Below are positions 1 through 11,620 of a stretch of 64,000 nt of DNA, one piece after another. The stretch covers positions 372,001-436,000 of the forward strand of contig NW_027475148.1 of NCBI RefSeq assembly GCF_051020985.1. Reading direction: 5' to 3'. The first letter of the stretch is position 1. Each line of letters starts with the position of its first letter. The notes beneath the pieces were generated by a model. It was not told where the DNA came from, did not search any database, and saw nothing but the letters and a program-made list of their open reading frames with translations. The stretch is from Nomia melanderi (Eukaryota > Arthropoda > Insecta > Hymenoptera > Halictidae). The translations under genes and the position numbers were made by a program.

Positions 1-103
1 GCCCCTGGTGGCCCGAGGTCGTTCCCGCTGCACAGATTCATGCGCCAGGGCCTCCTGCAGATAATTCACTTTGGTTTATTGCGCTATCTCTAATAGCGCC
101 CGA
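1..103 (+). repeat. Left-edge partial monomer
   Basis: The window opens inside a unit, at GCCCCTGG of the GC-rich core, and runs through a type I tail (GCAGATAATTCACTTTGG) to the next GATATC at 104. The array therefore continues to the left of the window; no edge is visible. Confidence 0.95.
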
Positions 104-118
104 GATATCACCAGATAT
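104..118. other. Conserved EcoRV site overlapping a short hairpin-forming dyad (example copy)
   Basis: GATATC (an EcoRV site) opens almost every unit. It is followed by ACCA and GATAT, so ATATC (105-109) and GATAT (114-118) form a perfect 5-bp inverted repeat around a 4-base loop. ATATATAT (115-122) follows directly. The site is lost in a minority of monomers: CATATC near 3070 and 8674, GATATATC near 6752, GATGTC near 3429, GACATC at 45776, GGTATC at 41224. Some losses abolish the enzyme site but keep the inverted repeat. Confidence 0.85.
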
Positions 119-174
119 ATATTGGATTTTTCCCTGACCCTGAGAGTCCGTCCCCATGAGACTGCGGTCTTCTC

Positions 175-227
175 GGCCCCTGGTGGTCCGAGGTCGTTCC
201 CGCTGCACAGATTCATGCGCCAGGGCC
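175..227. other. Long-loop dyad in the GC-rich core (example copy)
   Basis: GGCCCCTGG (175-183) can pair with CCAGGGCC (220-227) with one bulged C, enclosing a loop of 36 bases. Both arms are retained in the great majority of monomers read. Variants at one arm (for example CGCCGGGGCC near 39240, CGCCTGGGCC from 46.6 kb on) are not visibly compensated in the other arm, so conserved pairing is not demonstrated. Confidence 0.5.
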
Positions 228-592
228 TCCTACAGACAATGCACTTTGATTTATTCCGCTATCTGTAATAGCAGCCGAGATATCACCAGATATATATTGG
301 ATTTTTCACTGACCCTGAGTGTCCGGCCCCATGAGACGGTCGTTTTCTCAGCCCCTGGTGGCCCGAGGTCGTTCCCGCTGCACAGATTCATGCGCCAGGG
401 CCTCCTGCAGATAATTCACTTTGGTTTATTGCGCTATCTCTAATAGCGCCCGAGATATCACCAGATATATATTGGATTTTTCCCTGACCCTGAGAGTCCG
501 TCCCCATGAGACTGCGGTCTTCTCGGCCCCTGGTGGTCCGAGGTCGTTCCCGCTGCACAGATTCATGCGCCAGGGCCTCCTACAGACAATGC

Positions 593-1817
593 ACTTTGAT
601 TTATTGCGCTATCTGTAATAGCACCCGAGATATCACCAGATATATATTGGATTTTTCACTGACCCTGAGTGTCCGGACCCATGAGACGGTGGTTTTCTCG
701 GCCCCTGGTGGTCCGAGGTCGTTCCCGCTGCACAGATTCATGCGCCAGGGCCTCCTGCAGACAATGCACTTTGATTTATTGCGCTATCTCTAATAGCACC
801 CGAGATATCACCAGATATATATTGGATTTTCCGCTGACCCTGAGTGTCCGGCCCCATGAGACTGTGGTTTTCTCGGCCCCTGGTGGTCCGAGGTCGTTCC
901 CGCTGCACAGATTCATGCGCCAGGGCCTCCTACAGACAATGCACTTTGATTTATTGCGCTATCTGTAATAGCACCCGAGATATCACCAGATATATATTTG
1001 ATTTTACCCTGACCATGAGGGTCCGGCCCCATGAGACTATGGTTTTTTCGGCCCCTGGTGGTCCGAGGTCGTTCCCGCTGCACAGATTCATGCGCCAGGG
1101 CATCCTGCAGATAATTCACTTTGGTTTATTGCGCTATCTGTAATAGCACCCGAGATATCACCAGATATATATTGTATTTTCCCCTGACCCTGAGTGTCCG
1201 GCCCCATGAGACTGTGGTTTTCTCGGCCCCTGGTGGTCCGAGGTCGTTCCCGCTGCACAGATTCATGCGCCAGGGCCTCCTACAGACAATGCACTTTGAT
1301 TTATTGCGCTATCTGTAACAGCACCCGAGATATCACCAGATATATATTGGATTTTTCACTGACCCTGAGCGTCCGGCCCCATGAGACGGTCGTTTTCTCG
1401 GCCCCTGGTGGTCCGAGGTCGTTCCTGCTGCACAGGTTCATGCGCCAGGGCCTCCTACAGACAATGCACTTTGATTTATTGCGCTATGTGTAATAGCACC
1501 CGAGATATCACCAGATATATATTGGATTTTTCACTGACCCTGAGTGTCCTGCCCCATGAGACGGTGGTTTTCTCGGCCCCTTGTGTTCCGAGGTCGTTCC
1601 CGCTGCACAGATTCATGCGCCAGGGCCTCCTACAGACAATGCACTTTGATTTATTGCGCTATCTGTAATAGCACCCGAGATATCACCAGATATATATTGG
1701 ATATTACCCTCACCCTGAGTGTCCAGCCCCATGAGACGGTGGTTTTCTAGGCCCCTGGTGGACCGAGGTCGTTCCCGCTGCACAGATTCATGCGCCAGGG
1801 CCACCTCCAGACAATGA
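593..1817 (+). repeat. 7-mer higher-order unit, copy 1 (1225 bp)
   Basis: Seven monomers repeated at an offset of exactly 1225 bp (7x175) in the following block. Distinctive members include the TTTTACCCTGACCATGAGG monomer at about 1001, the CTGCTGCACAGG monomer at about 1425, the CTTGTGTTCCGAGG monomer at about 1580 and the TTTTCTAGGCCCC monomer at about 1743. Comparing the blocks I found no difference inside the unit. The left boundary is the mismatch at 592. Confidence 0.92.
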
Positions 1818-3042
1818 ACTTTGATTTATTGCGCTATCTGTAATAGCACCCGAGATATCACCAGATATATATTGGATTTTTCACTGACCCTGAGTGTCCG
1901 GACCCATGAGACGGTGGTTTTCTCGGCCCCTGGTGGTCCGAGGTCGTTCCCGCTGCACAGATTCATGCGCCAGGGCCTCCTGCAGACAATGCACTTTGAT
2001 TTATTGCGCTATCTCTAATAGCACCCGAGATATCACCAGATATATATTGGATTTTCCGCTGACCCTGAGTGTCCGGCCCCATGAGACTGTGGTTTTCTCG
2101 GCCCCTGGTGGTCCGAGGTCGTTCCCGCTGCACAGATTCATGCGCCAGGGCCTCCTACAGACAATGCACTTTGATTTATTGCGCTATCTGTAATAGCACC
2201 CGAGATATCACCAGATATATATTTGATTTTACCCTGACCATGAGGGTCCGGCCCCATGAGACTATGGTTTTTTCGGCCCCTGGTGGTCCGAGGTCGTTCC
2301 CGCTGCACAGATTCATGCGCCAGGGCATCCTGCAGATAATTCACTTTGGTTTATTGCGCTATCTGTAATAGCACCCGAGATATCACCAGATATATATTGT
2401 ATTTTCCCCTGACCCTGAGTGTCCGGCCCCATGAGACTGTGGTTTTCTCGGCCCCTGGTGGTCCGAGGTCGTTCCCGCTGCACAGATTCATGCGCCAGGG
2501 CCTCCTACAGACAATGCACTTTGATTTATTGCGCTATCTGTAACAGCACCCGAGATATCACCAGATATATATTGGATTTTTCACTGACCCTGAGCGTCCG
2601 GCCCCATGAGACGGTCGTTTTCTCGGCCCCTGGTGGTCCGAGGTCGTTCCTGCTGCACAGGTTCATGCGCCAGGGCCTCCTACAGACAATGCACTTTGAT
2701 TTATTGCGCTATGTGTAATAGCACCCGAGATATCACCAGATATATATTGGATTTTTCACTGACCCTGAGTGTCCTGCCCCATGAGACGGTGGTTTTCTCG
2801 GCCCCTTGTGTTCCGAGGTCGTTCCCGCTGCACAGATTCATGCGCCAGGGCCTCCTACAGACAATGCACTTTGATTTATTGCGCTATCTGTAATAGCACC
2901 CGAGATATCACCAGATATATATTGGATATTACCCTCACCCTGAGTGTCCAGCCCCATGAGACGGTGGTTTTCTAGGCCCCTGGTGGACCGAGGTCGTTCC
3001 CGCTGCACAGATTCATGCGCCAGGGCCACCTCCAGACAATGA
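1818..3042 (+). repeat. 7-mer higher-order unit, copy 2 (1225 bp)
   Basis: Direct tandem copy of 593-1817 with every distinctive variant preserved in order at +1225. Sequence relatedness to copy 1 ends within about 35 bp after 3042, where CGACATATC and CCCCAGACC replace the expected bases. Apparent identity over 1.2 kb makes this one of the most recent events in the window. Confidence 0.92.
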
Positions 3043-4119
3043 ACTTTGATTTATTGCGCTATCTGTAATAGCACCCGACATATCACCAGATATATATTGG
3101 ATTTTCCCCAGACCCTGAGTGTCCGGCCCCATTAGACTGTGGTTTTCTCGGCCCCTGGTGGTCCGAGGTCGTTCCCGCTGCCCAGATTCATGCGCCAGGG
3201 CCTCCTGCAGATAATTCACTTTGGTTTATTGCGCTGTATCTAATAGCACCCGAGATATCACCAGATATATATTGGATTTTGCCCTGACCCTGAGTGTCCG
3301 GCCCCATGAGACTGTGGTTTTCTCGGCCCCTGGTGGTCCGAGGTCGTTCCCGCTTCACAGATTCATGCGCCAGGGCCTCCTACAGACAATGCAAATTGAT
3401 TTATTGCGCTATCTGTAATAGCACCCGAGATGTCACCAGATATATTTTTGATTTTTCCCTGACCCTGAGTGTCCGGCCCCTTGAGACGGTGGTTGTCTCG
3501 GCCCCTGGTGGTCCGAGGTCGTTCCCGCTGCACAGATTCATGCGCCAGGGCCTCCTCCAGACAATGCACTTTGATTTATTGCGCTATCTGTAATAGCACC
3601 CGAGATATCACCAGATCTTTATTGGATTTTCCCCTGACCCTGAGTATCCGGCCCCATGAGACTGTGGTTTTTTCGGCCCCTGGTGGTCCGAGGTCGTTCC
3701 CGCTGCACAGATTCATGCGCCAGGGCCTCCTGCAGATAATTCACTATGGTTTATTGCGCTATCTGTAATAGCACCCGAGATATCACCATATATATATTGA
3801 ATTTTACGCTGACCCTGAGTGTCCGGCCCCATGAGACGGTGGTTGTCTCGGCCCCTGGAGGTCCGAGGACGTTCCCGCTGCACAGATTCATGCGCCAGGG
3901 CCTCCTACAGACACTGCACTTTGATTTATTGCGCTATCTCTAATAGCGCCCGAGATATCAACAGATATATATTGGATATTACCCTCACCCTGAGGGTCCA
4001 GCCCCATGAGACGTTGGTTTTCTCGGCCCCTGGTGGTCCGAGGTCGTTCCCGCTGGACAGATGCATGCGCCAGGGCCTCCTGCAGATAATTCACTTTGGT
4101 TTATTGCGCTATCTCTAAT
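3043..4119 (+). repeat. Monomeric stretch without an adjacent higher-order copy
   Basis: About six monomers, each with its own variant set: CGACATATC and GCTGTATCTAATAG in 3068-3242, CGCTTCACAG at about 3351, GATGTCACC at about 3429, CAGATCTTTATTGG at about 3613 and CTGGACAGATGCATGCG at about 4053. Part of it (about 3225-3475) reappears near 5500-5750 at offset 2275 (13x175). Confidence 0.75.
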
Positions 4120-5169
4120 AGCACCCGAGATATCACCAGATATATATTGGATTTTCCCCTGACCCTGAGTGCCCGGCCCCATGAGACTGTGGTTTTCTCG
4201 GCCCCTGGTGGTCCAAGGTCGTTCCCGCTGCCCAGATTCATGCGCCAGGGCCTCCTCCAGACAATGCACTTTGATTTATTGCGCTATCTGTAATAGCACC
4301 CGACATATCACCAGATATATATAGCATTTTTCCCTGACCCTGAGTGTCCGGCCCCATGAGACGGTGGTTTTCTCGGCCCCTGGTGGTCCGAGGTCGTTCC
4401 CGCTGCACAGATTCATGCGCCAGGGCCTCCTGCATATAATTCACTTTGGTTTATTTCGCTATCTCTAATAGCACCCGAGATATCACCAGATATATATTGG
4501 ATTTTGCCCTGACCCTGAGTGTCCGGCCCCATGAGACTGTGGTTTTCTCGGCCCCTGGTGGTCCGAGGTCGTTCCCGCTGCACAGATTCGTGCGCCAGGG
4601 CCTCCTACAGACAATGCACTGTGATTTATCGCGCTATCTCTAATAGCACCCGAGATATCACCAGATATATATTGGATTTTTCCTCGACCCTGAGTGTCCG
4701 GCCCCATGTGTCGGTGGTTTTCTCGGCCCCTGGTGATCCGAGGTCGTTCCCGCTGAACAGATTCATGCGCCAGGGCCTCCTACAGACAATGCACTTTGAT
4801 TTATTGCGCTATCTGTAATAGCACCCGAGATATCACCAGATCTATATTGGATTTTCCCCTGACCCTGAGTATCCGGCCCCATGAGACTGTGGTTTTTTCG
4901 GCCCCTGGTGGTCCGAGGTCGTTCCCGCTGCACAGATTCATGCGCCAGGGCCTCCTGCATATAATTCACTTTGGTTTATTGCGCTATCTCTAATAGCACC
5001 CGAGATATCACCAGATATATATTGGATTTTTCCCTGACCCTGAGTGTCCGGCCCCATGAGACGGTGGTTTTCTCGGCCCCTGGTGGTCCGAGGTCGTTCC
5101 CGCTGCCCAGATTCATGCGCCAGGGCCTCCTGCAGATAATTCACTTTGGTTTATTGCGCTGTATCTAAT
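4120..5169 (+). repeat. 6-mer unit, copy 1 (1050 bp)
   Basis: The first about 460 bp recur at +1050 (6x175). Shared rare variants include CGCTGCCCAG and CTCCTCCAGACAATG at about 4229-4265, the CGACATATC monomer with ATATAGCATTTTTCCC at about 4302-4332, GCATATAATTCAC at about 4432 and TTTATTTCGCTATC at about 4450. The remaining monomers of this unit are not repeated. Confidence 0.75.
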
Positions 5170-5630
5170 AGCACCCGAGATATCACCAGATATATATTGG
5201 ATTTTCCCCTGACCCTGAGTGTCCGGCCCCATTAGACTGTGGTTTTCTCGGCCTCTGGTGGTCCGAGGTCGTTCCCGCTGCCCAGATTCATGCGCCAGGG
5301 CCTCCTCCAGACAATGCACTTTGATTTATTGCGCTATCTGTAATAGCACCCGACATATCACCAGATATATATAGCATTTTTCCCTGACCCTGAGTGTCCG
5401 GCCCCATGAGACGGTGGTTTTCTCGGCCCCTGGTGGTCCGAGGTCGTTCCCGCTGCACAGATTCATGCGCCAGGGCCTCCTGCATATAATTCACTTTGGT
5501 TTATTTCGCTATCTCTAATAGCACCCGAGATATCACCAGATATATATTGGATTTTGCCCTGACCCTGAGTGTCCGGCCCCATGAGACTGTGGTTTTCTCG
5601 GCCCCTGGTGGTCCGAGGTCGTTCCCGCTT
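5170..5630 (+). repeat. 6-mer unit, partial copy 2
   Basis: Copy of 4120-4580 at +1050, recognised by ATATAGCATTTTTCCC at about 5370-5390 and TTTATTTCGC at about 5503. From about 5500 to 5750 the sequence switches to a relative of 3225-3475 (CGCTTCACAG, GATGTCACCAGATATATTTTTG), so this block is a junction of two source segments. Confidence 0.7.
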
Positions 5631-6545
5631 CACAGATTCATGCGCCAGGGCCTCCTACAGACAATGCAATTTGATTTATTGCGCTATCTGTAATAGCACC
5701 CGAGATGTCACCAGATATATTTTTGATTTTTCCCTGACCCTGAGTGTCCTGCCCCATGAGACGGTGGTTTTCTCGGCCCCTGGTGTTCCGAGGTCGTTCC
5801 CGCTGCACAGATTCATGCGCCAGGGCCTCCTACAGACATTGCCCTTTGATTTATTGCGCTATCTCTAATAGCACCCGAGATATCACCAGATATATATTGG
5901 ATTTTCCCCTGACCCTGAGTGTCCGGCCCCATGAGACTGTGGTTTTCTCGGCCCCTGGTGGTCCGAGGTCGTTCCCGTTGCACAGATTCATGCGCCAGGG
6001 CCTCCTGCCGATAATTCACTTTGGTTTATTGCGCTATCTCTAATAGCACCCGAGATATCACCAGATATATATTGGATTTTCCCCTGACCCTTAGTGTCCG
6101 GCCCCATGAGACTGTGGTTTTCTCGGCCCCTGGTCGTCCGAGGTCGTTCCCGCTGCACAGATTCATGCGCCAGGGCCTCCTACAGACAATGCACTTTGAT
6201 TTATTGCGCTATCTGTAATAGCACCCGAGATATCACCAGATCTATATTGGATTTTCCCCTGACCCTGAGTGTCCGGCCCCATGAGACGGTCGTTTTCTCG
6301 GCCCCTGGTGGTCCGAGGTCGATCCCGCTGCACACATTCATGCGCCAGGGCCTCCTGCAGATAATTCACTTTGGTTTATTGCGCTATCTCTGATAGCACC
6401 CGAGATATCACAAGATATATATTGGATTTTCCCCTGACCCTGAGTGTCCGGCCCCATGAGACTGTGGTTTTCTCGGCCCCTGGTGGTCCGAGGTCGTTCC
6501 CGCTGCACAGATTCATGCGCCAGGGCCTCCTGCAGATAATTCACT
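5631..6545 (+). repeat. Monomeric stretch before the 15-mer
   Basis: Five to six monomers whose variants (CCTCCTGCCGATAATTC at about 6001, GGTCGTCCGAGG at about 6131, CTCTGATAGCACC at about 6388) do not form an adjacent repeat. A BglII-type AGATCT replaces AGATAT at about 6239. Confidence 0.7.
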
Positions 6546-9170
6546 TTGGTTTATTGCGCTATCTCTAATAGCACCCGAGATATCACCAGATATATATTGG
6601 ATTTTACCCTGACCCTGAGTGTCCGGCCCCATGAGACTGTGCTTTTCTCGGCCCCTGGTGGTCCGAGGTCGTTCCCGCTGCACAGATTCATGCGCCAGGG
6701 CCTCCTACAGACAATGCACTTTGATTTATTGCGCTATCTGTAATAGCACCCGATATATCACCAGATATATATTGGATTTTACCCTGACCCTGAGTGTCCG
6801 GCCCCATGAGACGGTCGTTGTCTCGGCCCCTGGCGGTTCGAGGACGTCCCCGCTGCACAGATTCATGCGCCAGGGCCTCCTACAGGTAATGCACTTTCAT
6901 TTATTGCGCTATCTGTAATAGCACCCGAGATATCACCAGATATATATTGGATTTTCCCCTGACCCTGAGTGTCCGGCCCCTTGAGACTGTCGTTTTCTCG
7001 GCCCCTGGTGGTCCGAGGTCGTTTCCGTTGCACAGATTCATGCGCCAGGGCCTCCTGCAGATAATTCACCTTGGTTTTTTGCGCTATCTCTAATAGCACC
7101 CGAGATATCACCAGATATATATTGGATTTTCCCCTGACCCTGAGTGTCCGGCCTCATGAGACTGTAGTTTTCTCGGCCCCTGGTGGTCCGAGGTCGTTCC
7201 CGCTGCACAGGTTCATGCGCCAGGGTCTCCTACAGACAATGCACTTTGATTTATTGCGCTATCTGTAATAGCACCCGAGATATCACCACATATATATTGG
7301 ATTTTTCACTGACCCTGAGTGTCCGGCCCCATGAGACGGTGGTTTTCTCGGTCCCTGGTGTTCCGAGGTCGTTCCCGCTGCACAGATTCATGCGCCAGGG
7401 CCTCCTACAGACAATGCACATTGATTTATTGCGCTATCTCTAATAGCACCCGAGATATCACCAGATATATATTGGATTTATCACTGACCCTGAGTGTCCG
7501 GCCCCATGAGACTGTGGTTTTCTCGGCCCCTGGTGGTCCGAGGTCGTTCCCGCTGCACAGATTCATGCGCCAGGGCCTCCTGCAGATAATTCACTTTGGT
7601 TTATTGCGCTATCTCTAATAGCACCCGAGATATCTCCAGATATATATTGGATTTTCCCCTGACCCTGAGTGTCCGGCCCCATGAGACTGTGGTTTTCTCG
7701 GCCCCTGGTGGTCCGAGGTCGTTCCTGCTGCACAGATTCATGCGCCAGGGCCTCCTACAGACAATGCAGTCTGATTTATTACGCTATCTGTAATAGCACC
7801 CGAGATATCAGCAGATATATATTGGATTTTTCACTGACCCTGAGTGTCCGGCCCCATGAGACGGTCGTTTTCTCGGCCCCTGGTGGTCTGAGGTCGTTGC
7901 CGCTGCACAGATTCATGCGCCAGGGCCTCCTGCAGATAATTCACTTTGGTTTATTGCGCTATCTCTAATAGCACCCGAGATATCACCAGATATATATTGG
8001 ATTTTACCCTGACCCTGAGTGTCCGGCCCCATGAGACTGTGCTTTTCTCGGCCCCTGGTGGTCCGAGGTCGTTCCCGCTGCACAGATTCATGCGCCAGGA
8101 CCTCCTACAGACAATGCACTTTGATTTATTGCGCTATCTGTAATAGCACCCGACATATCACCAGATATATATTGGATTTTACCCTGACCCTGAGTGTCCG
8201 GCCCCATGAGACGGTCGTTGTCTTGGCCCCTGGCGGTCCGAGGACGTCCCCGCTGCACAGATTCATGCGCCAGGGCCTCCTGCAGATAACTCACTTTGGT
8301 TTATTGCGCTATCTGTTATAGCACCCGAGATATCACCAGATCTATATTGGATTTTCCCCTGACCCTGAGTGTCCGACCCCATGAGACTGTGGTTTTCTCG
8401 GCCCCTGGTGGTCCGAGGTCGTTCCCGTTGCACAGATTCATGCGCCAGGGACTCCTGCAGATAATTCACTTTGGTTTATTGCGCTATCTCTAATAGCACC
8501 CGAGATATCACCAGATATATATTGGATTTTTCCCTGTCCCTGAGTGTCCGGCCCCATGAGACGGTGGTTTTCTCGGCCCCTGGTGGTCCGCGGTCGTTCC
8601 CGCTGCACAGATTCATGCGCCAGGGCCTCCTGCAGATAATTCACTTTCGTTTATTGCGCTATCTCTAATAGCACCCGACATATCACCAGATATATATTGG
8701 ATTTTTCACTGACCCTGAGTGTCCGGCCCCATGAGACGGTCGTTTTCTCGGCCCCTGGTGGTCCGAGGTCGTTCCCGCTGCACAGATTCATGCTCCAGGG
8801 CCTCCTGCAGATAATTCACTTTGGTTTATTGCGCTATCTCTAATAGCACCCGAGATATCACCAGATATATATTGGATTTTACCCTGACCCTGAGAGTCCG
8901 GCCCCATGAGACTGTGCTTTTCTCGGCCCCTGGTGGTCCGAGGTCGTTCCCTCTGCACAGATTCATGCGCCAGGGCCTCCTACAGACAATGCACTTTGAT
9001 TTATTGCGCTATCTGTAATAGCACCCGAGATATCACCAGATCTATATTGGATTTTCCCCTGACCCTGAGTGTCCGGCCCCATGAGACTGTGGTTTTCTCG
9101 GCCCCTGGTGGTCCGAGGTCGTTCCCGCTGCACAGATTCATGCGCCAGGGCCTCCTGCAGATAATTCACT
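6546..9170 (+). repeat. 15-mer higher-order unit, copy 1 (2625 bp)
   Basis: Fifteen monomers that recur immediately downstream. Landmarks: CGATATATC at 6752, GGTAATGCACTTTCATTT at about 6885, TTCACCTTGGTTTTTTG at about 7065, CACAGGTTC with GGGTCTCC at about 7206, GTCCCTGGTGTTCCG at about 7350, CAGTCTGATTTATTACG at about 7766, CCAGGACCTCC at about 8095, CTGTTATAG at about 8313 and CTTTCGTTTATTG at about 8643. Confidence 0.9.
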
Positions 9171-9707
9171 TTGGTTTATTGCGCTATCTCTAATAGCACC
9201 CGAGATATCACCAGATATATATTGGATTTTACCCTGACCCTGAGTGTCCGGCCCCATGAGACTGTGCTTTTCTCGGCCCCTGGTGGTCCGAGGTCGTTCC
9301 CGCTGCACAGATTCATGCGCCAGGGCCTCCTACAGACAATGCACTTTGATTTATTGCGCTATCTGTAATAGCACCCGATATATCACCAGATATATATTGG
9401 ATTTTACCCTGACCCTGACTGTCCGGCCCCATGAGACGGTCGTTGTCTCGGCCCCTGGCGGTCCGAGGACGTCCCCGCTGCACAGATTCATGCGCCAGGG
9501 CCTCCTACAGGTAATGCACTTTCATTTATTGCGCTATCTGTAATAGCACCCGAGATATCACCAGATATATATTGGATTTTCCCCTGACCCTGAGTGTCCG
9601 GCCCCTTGAGACTGTCGTTTTCTCGGCCCCTGGTGGTCCGAGGTCGTTTCCGTTGCACAGATTCATGCGCCAGGGCCTCCTGCAGATAATTCACCTTGGT
9701 TTTTTGC

Positions 9708-10057
9708 GCTATCTCTAATAGCACCCGAGATATCACCAGATATATATTGGATTTTCCCCTGACCCTGAGTGTCCGGCCTCATGAGACTGTAGTTTTCTCG
9801 GCCCCTGGTGGTCCGAGGTCGTTCCCGCTGCACAGGTTCATGCGCCAGGGTCTCCTACAGACAATGCACTTTGATTTATTGCGCTATCTCTAATAGCACC
9901 CGAGATATCACCAGATATATATTGGATTTTCCCCTGACCCTGAGTGTCCGGCCTCATGAGACTGTAGTTTTCTCGGCCCCTGGTGGTCCGAGGTCGTTCC
10001 CGCTGCACAGGTTCATGCGCCAGGGTCTCCTACAGACAATGCACTTTGATTTATTGC
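9708..10057 (+). repeat. Single-monomer tandem duplication inside the 17-mer (site 1)
   Basis: The monomer marked GGCCTCATGAGACTGTAG, CACAGGTTC and GGGTCTCC occurs once in the upstream unit (about 7150-7230) but twice in a row here (about 9775-9855 and 9950-10030). The two copies look identical apart from CTCTAATAG versus CTGTAATAG at their ends. Confidence 0.85.
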
Positions 10058-11270
10058 GCTATCTGTAATAGCACCCGAGATATCACCACATATATATTGG
10101 ATTTTTCACTGACCCTGAGTGTCCGGCCCCATGAGACGGTGGTTTTCTCGGTCCCTGGTGTTCCGAGGTCGTTCCCGCTGCACAGATTCATGCGCCAGGG
10201 CCTCCTACAGACAATGCACATTGATTTATTGCGCTATCTCTAATAGCACCCGAGATATCACCAGATATATATTGGATTTTTCACTGACCCTGAGTGTCCG
10301 GCCCCATGAGACTGTGGTTTTCTCGGCCCCTGGTGGTCCGAGGTCGTTCCCGCTGCACAGATTCATGCGCCAGGGCCTCCTGCAGATAATTCACTTTGGT
10401 TTATTGCGCTATCTCTAATAGCACCCGAGATATCTCCAGATATATATTGGATTTTCCCCTGACCCTGAGTGTCCGGCCCCATGAGACTGTGGTTTTCTCG
10501 GCCCCTGGTGGTCCGAGATCGTTCCCGCTGCACAGATTCATGCGCCAGGGCCTCCTACAGACAATGCAGTCTGATTTATTACGCTATCTGTAATAGCACC
10601 CGAGATATCAGCAGATATATATTGGATTTTTCACTGACCCTGAGTGTCCGGCCCCATGAGACGGTCGTTTTCTCGGCCCCTGGTGGTCTGAGGTCGTTGC
10701 CGCTGCACAGATTCATGCGCCAGGGCCTCCTGCAGATAATTCACTTTGGTTTATTGCGCTATCTCTAATAGCACCCGAGATATCACCAGATATATATTGG
10801 ATTTTACCCTGACCCTGAGTGTCCGGCCCCATGAGACTGTGCTTTTCTCGGCCCCTGGTGGTCCGAGGTCGTTCCCGCTGCACAGATTCATGCGCCAGGA
10901 CCTCCTACAGACAATGCACTTTGATTTATTGCGCTATCTGTAATAGCACCCGACATATCACCAGATATATATTGGATTTTACCCTGACCCTGAGTGTCCG
11001 GCCCCATGAGACGGTCGTTGTCTTGGCCCCTGGCGGTCCGAGGACGTCCCCGCTGCACAGATTCATGCGCCAGGGCCTCCTGCAGATAACTCACTTTGGT
11101 TTATTGCGCTATCTGTTATAGCACCCGAGATATCACCAGATCTATATTGGATTTTCCCCTGACCCTGAGTGTCCGACCCCATGAGACTGTGGTTTTCTCG
11201 GCCCCTGGTGGTCCGAGGTCGTTCCCGTTGCACAGATTCATGCGCCAGGGACTCCTGCAGATAATTCACT

Positions 11271-11620
11271 TTGGTTTATTGCGCTATCTCTAATAGCACC
11301 CGAGATATCACCAGATATATATTGGATTTTTCCCTGTCCCTGAGTGTCCGGCCCCATGAGACGGTGGTTTTCTCGGCCCCTGGTGGTCCGCGGTCGTTCC
11401 CGCTGCACAGATTCATGCGCCAGGGCCTCCTGCAGATAATTCACTTTGGTTTATTGCGCTATCTCTAATAGCACCCGAGATATCACCAGATATATATTGG
11501 ATTTTTCCCTGTCCCTGAGTGTCCGGCCCCATGAGACGGTGGTTTTCTCGGCCCCTGGTGGTCCGCGGTCGTTCCCGCTGCACAGATTCATGCGCCAGGG
11601 CCTCCTGCAGATAATTCACT
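11271..11620 (+). repeat. Single-monomer tandem duplication inside the 17-mer (site 2)
   Basis: The TTTCCCTGTCCCTGAG / GGTCCGCGGTCG monomer is single in copy 1 (about 8529-8600) and doubled here (about 11329-11400 and 11504-11575). The first copy ends CTTTGGTTT and the second CTTTCGTTT, so the copies are separable. Confidence 0.85.

Larger units (their letters stand above)
104..278 (+). repeat. Representative 175-bp monomer (reference phase starting at GATATC)
   Basis: One full unit from GATATC at 104 to the base before GATATC at 279. In order: an AT-rich head with GATATC, ACCA and ATATATAT (104-122); a polypyrimidine run plus the CCCTGA..GTCCG..CCCCATGAGAC segment; the GC-rich core (CGGCCCCTGG, GGTCCGAGGTCGTTCC); a CACAGATTCATGCGCCAGGG segment; the variable tail; and the closing CTAATAG or GTAATAG followed by CRCCCGA. 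A hand-built consensus has 92 G+C in 175 bases (about 53%). Because 175 is 3x58+1, any reading frame shifts by one at each monomer, so the unit is not built as a coding repeat. Confidence 0.93.
1..700 (+). repeat. 2-mer tandem duplication (unit 350 bp)
   Basis: Bases 1-350 and 351-700 are near-identical. Shared rare variants include GGTGGCCCGAGG at 7 and 357, CTAATAGCGCC at 90 and 440, and GAGAGTCCGTCCCC at about 142 and 492. The copies alternate a type I and a type II tail. Similarity weakens from about 690, where the second copy carries different tail variants. Copy 1 may begin left of the window. Confidence 0.8.

Noticed and set aside
593..3042. Calling the identical 7-mer copies an assembly error
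   Set aside because: Identity alone cannot separate a recent duplication from an artefact. Neighbouring duplications show real point differences, so I report it as a duplication with the caveat stated.
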